Shown: positions 54,201-58,481 of the stretch, piece by piece | Position numbering within the stretch: position 1 is the first letter of the stretch | Layout: each line of letters opens with the position of its first letter | Source of the DNA: Pseudomonadota bacterium | GTDB lineage: Bacteria; Pseudomonadota; Gammaproteobacteria; Pseudomonadales; Pseudohongiellaceae | Length of the DNA: 58,481 bases | NCBI GenBank assembly: GCA_027623555.1 | Contig: JAQBSZ010000024.1 | Location: 1 to 58,481 of the forward strand | Reading direction: 5' to 3' | Position numbers and translations under genes: made by a program | Notes under the pieces: generated by a model | What the model was told of the DNA's origin: nothing | The model's input: the letters and a program-made list of their open reading frames with translations, nothing else | Database searches by the model: none

Positions 54201-54451
54201 CGACGTTTACCACGGGATTCGGACTCCTGCCGCTGGCAATGAATATGTCGGTTGATCTGGTGGGAGCAGAGATCGAGATTGGCGGGCCTATTGCGTCGCA
54301 GTGGGCCGGTCTGGCTTCTACGATTGTGTTCGGCCTGTCCTTCGCAACTATCCTGACGCTGATAGTCACTCCGGCAATGCTGGCTCTGCCTGCTCGCCTG
54401 CGGATTATGTTCAGGTCCAAACCGATCGCCCAGCCAGAACCCAGCTTCTAG
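51296..54451 (+). CDS. RND efflux transporter permease (AcrB-like)
   Basis: A 1051-residue pump with twelve helices and two large periplasmic loops. The TM4 relay segment is GLGMLIDGAIVMVEYAD; AcrB has two adjacent aspartates at this point (VDDAIV), here only one is kept, in the LIDG form. The second half has GIIVNNNIVLIDTF and LTTFTTGFGLLPL. N terminus: ISRSRTTISIFVATMLVGFVSYLSIPIEMFP, typical of the family. Proton-driven efflux of drugs, lipids or siderophores. The outer-membrane partner is presumably elsewhere. Confidence 0.92.
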   Translation: MRTYIDAAISRSRTTISIFVATMLVGFVSYLSIPIEMFPDIQVPVVVSTIIHEGISPEDAERLLTKPAELELKTIDGITTISSFSSEGAATIMTEFDISFESSTALAEVREAINRAKARFPQSTEEPIIQEVSAVQMPIVQIAIGGDGVPERVLLRIAENLQREIEILPEILEAPMVGNREELLEVVIDPSKLETYGIPNSAIIQAVTSNNRLIAAGQVDTGQGSFSIKVPGLIENAQDLFELPLASTNLGVVTVSDIADVRRTFKDATRYSYANGTQTISLNIMKRKGANLVQAMEGIDALVQEVRPTLPPAVTLSYINNSVPMVLEQNSGLSGNMATAMVLVLIVVIASVGVRSGLLVTLAVPFSFFFAFIVISLLDFTYNFMVIFGLLLGLGMLIDGAIVMVEYADRKMAEGLDSREAYKASVKRMFWPILASTATTLAAFLPIMFWPGVSGQFMSYLPITVFAVLIGSLFYALLFAPTIGALIGKSSDADKTFLKNLEEGDPQKTTGVTALYARLLEIAVRFPLTVFILSIATLVTIVFSYIRWGEGVEFFVSPEPLQTQVQIFARGNFSPAELRDVMLDTEARIQEIGYFSGIVTQSGAGQQMGGSQQSAPDLIGTIFIELTDRRTRELDGFQIENLYREAIAGIPGVRAEIVTIEQGPPVGKEIQVELAGDDLDLLFSEARRIRDFLENDMVGLIDIDDTAPIPGIEWEINVDRAQAAMLGANMTEIGTAIQLMTTGVFMGDYRPNDSEEEVDIRVRYPMEYRGLDQLDSIRISTINGPVPISSFVTREAKQKVSSIQRVDGNRVVYVRANPAPGVFADSKLQEIERFLATNPPDSGVFYQFRGANEEQEESAAFLVQAFALSMALMAILLVTQFNSYYQALLILSSVLLSTAGVLLGLLTTGQPFSVMLTGIGIVALAGIIVNNNIVLIDTFNVLKQEHPGWSLSEVIVHTGVQRLRPVFLTTFTTGFGLLPLAMNMSVDLVGAEIEIGGPIASQWAGLASTIVFGLSFATILTLIVTPAMLALPARLRIMFRSKPIAQPEPSF

Positions 54452-54474
54452 GTATACCGCTAAAGAGTTGGAGC

Positions 54475-56151
54475 TTATGGATTGTCGACGGCGATCGCCA
54501 TCCAGCCAATAAACATTTCATCCCAGGACTGCTCTCCCCAGGTCACATCGACATCCGCATTCGGGTTGTTGGGATTCGCAGTAGAGTTATCGAACGCTCC
54601 TTCGGTCACAATCGTGGTTCCCGCCGGTAGGAATTTCGGCTCCTTGTACCAGTAATTCATCTGCCACTGAAATTGGTAGTTAGGTACCGACAACAATTGT
54701 TCGCTGGTTCCATCGGGATAGTGCGCGATGTATTTCATGCTCTTGCCACGGTAGTGCATGTGCGGCGACATCGCATAGAGGTAGGAATCGTCAGTCAGCA
54801 CCAGGCTGGCGCTGGTTTCGTAATTGCGCGCACCGGCTGGAATATGTATGCCTTCATTCACCGTGATCGGATTAGTGAGGGCCTGCTGCGGTGCTTCATC
54901 GGCATAATGTAGCCCCAATCGAGTCTGGTCCTGCGTAGCCCGCCCGTTGGTGGTGTAATGAATCTGCATCACCAACCTGTCGTTGCTGGAAAAATGTTGC
55001 GCGATGCCATCTGGGTAAAAGATTGTCGACTTGCCCGGCGCATACGCGGCGAAATCCATCAGGGCCTGTTCACCACTGTAGGATTTCTCCTGGGTGAAGA
55101 TGCGTGCATGGTGGACTACGGCAGGATCTCCGAGGGCAAATTCATAGCCCTCAACCCATTTGTCCTCGGTCAATCCAGTTTCCAGGGTCAGCCAGATGTA
55201 ATCCATTACGCCGGTAGCAGGCACGGACTGTTCGGCAAAGGTAAAAATTTCATCGGGTGTGCCCAATTGCCATCCCCCCGCATAGGGCTCGATGGCTCGC
55301 AACGGATCCTCAGCACCCTGCCCCAGTTCTTCAGCACTTGCTCCTGCATCGATCCAGCTGATCAGTGTGATCATTTCATCGTCAGTAATGTGATTCAGCC
55401 CATCGAATTGGGCAGGGTCTGCATCTACCTGACTCGGCGGCATGCGCCTGGTGAGCAATACCTCTCGCATCATTGGCGCCCAGCCCTGAATCATCCGATA
55501 TTCCGACATCGCCCAGGGCGCACTGCCGCCTTCCCGATGGCAAAAGGCGCAGCGCTGCTCGAGTATAGGCGCCACATCCGTCACATAGGAAGGAATCTGC
55601 TGGCGTTGTTGGTAAGGCAATACAGCCAGGGCACAGGCGGCCGAATCCGTGGATTCAGCAATGGCGCCCAGGGCCGCATTCAACTGACGAGCTTGAGCAG
55701 TGTTTAACTCCGGCGGCAAGTAATCGCTAGCAGCATCCAGAGTTGTGGCTGCAAACGCTACCGGATCGACTAACAGCAGCGTGCCAGCATAGGAGACTCG
55801 CAGGGCCTGGGCGACATATCCTGTTGCGTCCAGCAGCACTGGAATGCTCCTGCTGGATAGCCTCTCGACTCCTGTCATTGCCGCGCCCGGACTAATGACC
55901 AGCAGCGGGATGGACTCTTTGAAATTGGACGCAAAACTCGCCAGCTGCGCGACTCCCTGATCCGTCAATGGGCAGGAATCCTGATGTATATAAAGCAGTA
56001 CCGCAATCCTGTCGCTGTAACGACTCAGCTGGTGATACTCACCATTGGAGTCCAGCAGAGAAAAATCAGCCACGCGCTGGGTTTGGGCACTACCGGGTGT
56101 CGCCACCAGGCAAGACAATGAAGCAATGAGTAGATTAGTCGTCTTGTTCAT
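54475..56151 (-). CDS. Redoxin / cytochrome c / copper monooxygenase-type fusion protein
   Basis: An exported protein of about 558 residues. After a signal peptide (IASLSCLVATPGSAQ) comes a redoxin-like domain (about 25-170) with only one cysteine (QDSCPLTD) at the active site. A single CxxCH motif follows, CAFCHREGG, in a cytochrome-c-like region. The C-terminal half (about 290-555) resembles Cu type II ascorbate-dependent monooxygenases: VVHHARIFT, LVMQIHYTTNG, SPHMHYRGKSMKY. Such fusions are annotated as redoxin/cytochrome proteins in diverse bacteria. The substrate is unknown. Confidence 0.75.
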   Translation of the reverse strand: MNKTTNLLIASLSCLVATPGSAQTQRVADFSLLDSNGEYHQLSRYSDRIAVLLYIHQDSCPLTDQGVAQLASFASNFKESIPLLVISPGAAMTGVERLSSRSIPVLLDATGYVAQALRVSYAGTLLLVDPVAFAATTLDAASDYLPPELNTAQARQLNAALGAIAESTDSAACALAVLPYQQRQQIPSYVTDVAPILEQRCAFCHREGGSAPWAMSEYRMIQGWAPMMREVLLTRRMPPSQVDADPAQFDGLNHITDDEMITLISWIDAGASAEELGQGAEDPLRAIEPYAGGWQLGTPDEIFTFAEQSVPATGVMDYIWLTLETGLTEDKWVEGYEFALGDPAVVHHARIFTQEKSYSGEQALMDFAAYAPGKSTIFYPDGIAQHFSSNDRLVMQIHYTTNGRATQDQTRLGLHYADEAPQQALTNPITVNEGIHIPAGARNYETSASLVLTDDSYLYAMSPHMHYRGKSMKYIAHYPDGTSEQLLSVPNYQFQWQMNYWYKEPKFLPAGTTIVTEGAFDNSTANPNNPNADVDVTWGEQSWDEMFIGWMAIAVDNP

Positions 56152-56250
56152 CAATGAAATTGAAAGTGCTGAGCAAATTCGAAGTTCGCATTATACGCTA
56201 ATTGCCAGATTCGTAGCAGGCTCGCCTGGCAAGGATTCTGGCTGTGTTTC

Positions 56251-57525
56251 TTAACTCCCTGTATCGCTCAATTCCGCGATAGAAATAGTTGAATCGACAA
56301 TTGAGATTCGGAAGCTAGTACAGCCCCCCGCCAGCCCGTCATTGTCTGTACCGATCTTTGACGAAGCAGTTTGACAGTCTGTGTCATCGCTATAAGTACC
56401 ATAGACATTACCGCGCAACTCTAATTCAGCAATCACAGCAGCTTCTGGCAAGACCGTCGCTCCATAGGGGCTTGGTCCGGAGGATACCAGATAATAATCC
56501 GCATCCACTGCATCGAGAAAGCTGACTGGAGATGCCGTCGCACTGCCGTGCTTACCGACTACAAGCACATCGGCTGCTAGTTCCAACTTGCAGCACAGCA
56601 GTAACTGGCCGACGATAGACTGCGGATCAGGCGCAGAAGCCAGGTCTTCACTACGCCCGCCATCGGCATCTCCCATAATCAATATCCTGGCAGCGCCCAG
56701 AGAAAGCAGTATTACCAGGCTGTTTTCATCAACGCTGGTCTGGTTAACACCATCGGCATGCAAAAACCGCATCGATGCATCGACGCCAAGCGTGACGATG
56801 CTTTCGTCGATACGAGCGCCGTGGCTGAAGGTAAACGTCTGCTGTGGTATCTGTTCGCCATAACAGCGCCGCGCATTAAATTCCAGGGTGGAGACTATAT
56901 GGTCGCGCAGCGCATCGTGATAGATAACAGCGGGCTCGGCTTCCACTGCCTGCAAAAATGCCCGGTACCCGCAGTCGTTGTAGTTCACACCCGAGTTCCA
57001 CACATGCCTAATCTGGTAGCTGTTCACAACATCGGCCAGTAGCTCCACATGATCACGGTGGGGATGGCTGAGCATGACGTGATCGATGGTGGCCAAGTCG
57101 GCGTGGTAATGGTTCAGGTAAGCCAGCAGCCTGTTATCGGCGCCGCGCGCCAGATCGTCGTTGCTGCCCCCGTCATACAGCAGCGAAAAATCTTCCCCGC
57201 GTACCAAGATCGCCAGGCCGGAGGCCACGTCAAATACATCAATAGTAAATGCAGCCGGAACGGCGAGAGTATCAGGGCGAATCTCAGTGAATGCCTTGCT
57301 CACGTAGCCCAGGGAATTGTCCGTCCAACGCACCTCGTACCAATAGGGGATGGAGGAAATGTATTCCAGCGACTCCCCGATACTGAGCCGACCCTTGACC
57401 GCCGCATCGCTGCTGGGTTGAGTACGAACGGTAACGAAGCTCTCGACGCGATCGGATGGAACCACCACTTCCGCTGCGGCCTGGAAACCAAGCAACAGGA
57501 TTGAAATAAAAAGCAGGTTTTTCAT
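56251..57525 (-). CDS. Secreted SH3b plus metallo-beta-lactamase (ComEC-like) protein
   Basis: ATG 57525 (MKNLLFISILLLGF) follows AAGG by six bases and gives a good signal peptide. An SH3b domain follows (about 25-85: VESFVTVRTQPSSDAAVKG, WYEVRWTDNSLGYVSK). The MBL domain has HVMLSHPHRDHVELL (HxHxDH) and later VLVVGKHGS and ILIMGDADG, similar to the ComEC C-terminal domain. No membrane-channel region, so it is not a DNA-uptake channel. Possibly a periplasmic or secreted nuclease or phosphodiesterase; inferred from family only. Confidence 0.78.
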   Translation of the reverse strand: MKNLLFISILLLGFQAAAEVVVPSDRVESFVTVRTQPSSDAAVKGRLSIGESLEYISSIPYWYEVRWTDNSLGYVSKAFTEIRPDTLAVPAAFTIDVFDVASGLAILVRGEDFSLLYDGGSNDDLARGADNRLLAYLNHYHADLATIDHVMLSHPHRDHVELLADVVNSYQIRHVWNSGVNYNDCGYRAFLQAVEAEPAVIYHDALRDHIVSTLEFNARRCYGEQIPQQTFTFSHGARIDESIVTLGVDASMRFLHADGVNQTSVDENSLVILLSLGAARILIMGDADGGRSEDLASAPDPQSIVGQLLLCCKLELAADVLVVGKHGSATASPVSFLDAVDADYYLVSSGPSPYGATVLPEAAVIAELELRGNVYGTYSDDTDCQTASSKIGTDNDGLAGGCTSFRISIVDSTISIAELSDTGS

Positions 57526-57664
57526 CACCAACCTTGTAATAAATAGGCGCCAGAATTAGAAAAATGTACAGCCTATATTAACAGGAGCAGGATGCGGCTT
57601 CCTTATTGATTTGCTTGTTCCGTGTCGGTTGGCCCTTACTTAGAACTTTCCAGTTCATCCAGAA

Positions 57665-58120
57665 TTATGTCAAATACCGGACTGATGCCTCTCCGTAAAG
57701 GTCAAGCTCCTTCATGGTGTTTTCCATATAGGGAACGATGCCAGAGATTCTTCTTATGTTCAGGGTTATTCCCCTAATCTGTCTCTGCAGAGTTTCTTCA
57801 GTAAGGAAACCGCCCTCATAGATAATGTTCAGGTCAGCTGCGCGAAGCGCCAGCAGTTGAGCAAAACTCTCAGCTTGAAATTCCTCAAGTGGCGTTAGAT
57901 CAGTTTCACCGCTCGAAAGTTTCAGCATTAGCGCAGAAACTTCCGCATTTTTAATGAACGATTTCTGTAATTCAAATTCCTGAGCTACAGATTCGCTGCG
58001 CGCATCTCTTTCTGCAATGCGATTAGACTGATTTATTTCGAGAGACAGAAAAATAATTCCAACCAGGACGCCAATATTCGCAACCAGAGTGAGCCACTTG
58101 TTGATTTTGTCCATATTCAT
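57665..58120 (-). CDS. Hypothetical protein with one N-terminal membrane helix
   Basis: A 151-residue protein. A helix at about 11-28 (LVANIGVLVGIIFLSLEI) leads to NQSNRIAERDARSESVAQEFELQ and further helical, charged sequence. This resembles DUF6090-type membrane-anchored proteins found widely as single genes. Function unknown. The remaining 58121-58428 region has no gene that I recognise. Confidence 0.55.
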   Translation of the reverse strand: MNMDKINKWLTLVANIGVLVGIIFLSLEINQSNRIAERDARSESVAQEFELQKSFIKNAEVSALMLKLSSGETDLTPLEEFQAESFAQLLALRAADLNIIYEGGFLTEETLQRQIRGITLNIRRISGIVPYMENTMKELDLYGEASVRYLT

Positions 58121-58428
58121 AGTTGGTTCACGAACAGTAGTTCAGTGTGCACGAACTATTCGTAACACAAAACGTCTATAAAAAAACGCGCGGCTTGCTG
58201 CATCCCGTTTAGATTTGATTGTTTTCTTTCGCTAGCACTTTTCTGATGTGGGTCATCGGTAAAGAGTTCATATTTACATTGTTCCTGCGTTTTCAACTTA
58301 TTCCTTAAGCGCTTTAATGCCCTATATTGATTAGCACTTTACCAGCTGCCCTATGGCTCATAACTCTATCTATTGCATTCGCAATTCCAGGCTGAGTAAA
58401 TTCGTGCTCACTATCTATCAATGCTGTT

Positions 58429-58476
58429 GATTTGCATTTAAAACTGACCCAGGATTTGCATCGAAAATTGACCCAC
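58429..58476. repeat. Two abutting 24-bp repeats, possible IS21-type end
   Basis: GATTTGCATTTAAAACTGAC followed by CCAG (58429-58452), then GATTTGCATCGAAAATTGAC followed by CCAC (58453-58476). Twenty of 24 bases match. Multiple short repeats with TGACCC-like cores near an end are a feature of IS21-family termini, so an insertion sequence may begin here and continue past the window. Confidence 0.5.
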
Positions 58477-58481
58477 CTGAG

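Overview
The window looks like a chromosomal segment of a marine-type gammaproteobacterium. The conserved order pepA-holC-valS, the block ribF-ileS-fkpB-ispH, the lptF-lptG pair and the glnK-amtB pair are all gammaproteobacterial. No species is assigned. The left 6 kb is a layered mobile or accessory zone. The remaining 52 kb is mostly ordinary, densely packed chromosome, moderately GC-rich, with the formate dehydrogenase operon and many secreted or membrane proteins.

Left accessory zone (1-5985). Read on the minus strand, an AT-rich gene for an ATPase with a C-terminal TOPRIM-like (DUF4435) domain sits inside what looks like an integron gene cassette. Its stop codon overlaps the left core of an attC-like palindrome, and matching 12-bp core sites flank the gene in opposite orientation. 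The attC is interrupted by the 5' end of a group II intron whose reverse transcriptase runs off the window edge. On the other side the cassette abuts an IS1182-type end, then a 140-bp element with perfect 26-bp inverted repeats, a serine-recombinase element with three overlapping genes, an IS91-type transposase fragment, a truncated fatty-acid desaturase and a dead REP-associated tyrosine transposase. The transposase relic is flanked by degenerate inverted copies of the same 26-bp repeat. At two places this repeat supplies the last codons and the stop of a neighbouring gene.

Core block (5959-23841). A secreted carboxymuconolactone-decarboxylase-like protein is followed by the LPS-export permeases lptG/lptF, a hot-dog thioesterase, pepA-holC-valS, then convergent ispH-fkpB-ileS-ribF. 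lspA, normally between ileS and fkpB, is absent. Next come a small membrane protein, an OlsF-like double acyltransferase overlapping an ATP-grasp gene, and a small membrane protein on the other strand.

Formate and stress block (23851-33880). The fdsG-fdsB-fdsA-fdhD-fdsD operon encodes a soluble NAD-dependent molybdenum formate dehydrogenase and its maturation factor. It follows a secreted beta-propeller gene. Beyond it an ECF sigma factor, a zinc-finger anti-sigma factor and two exported DUF4252 proteins form a self-contained regulatory module.

Transport and nitrogen block (34002-39988). An alpha/beta hydrolase, a BamE-like lipoprotein, a BASS-family transporter, an MFS transporter preceded by a promoter, short ORF and strong terminator, then PII protein glnK and ammonium channel amtB.

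Right block (40059-58481). Mostly secreted or lipid-related single genes: thioesterase, beta-lactamase-fold hydrolase, metallo-beta-lactamase hydrolases, a VNGG-repeat beta-helix protein, PEBP protein, acyl-CoA ligase, methyltransferase-GNAT fusion, SDR, an RND efflux pair, and a redoxin/cytochrome/copper-monooxygenase fusion. The window ends in two abutting 24-bp repeats that may be the start of an insertion sequence.
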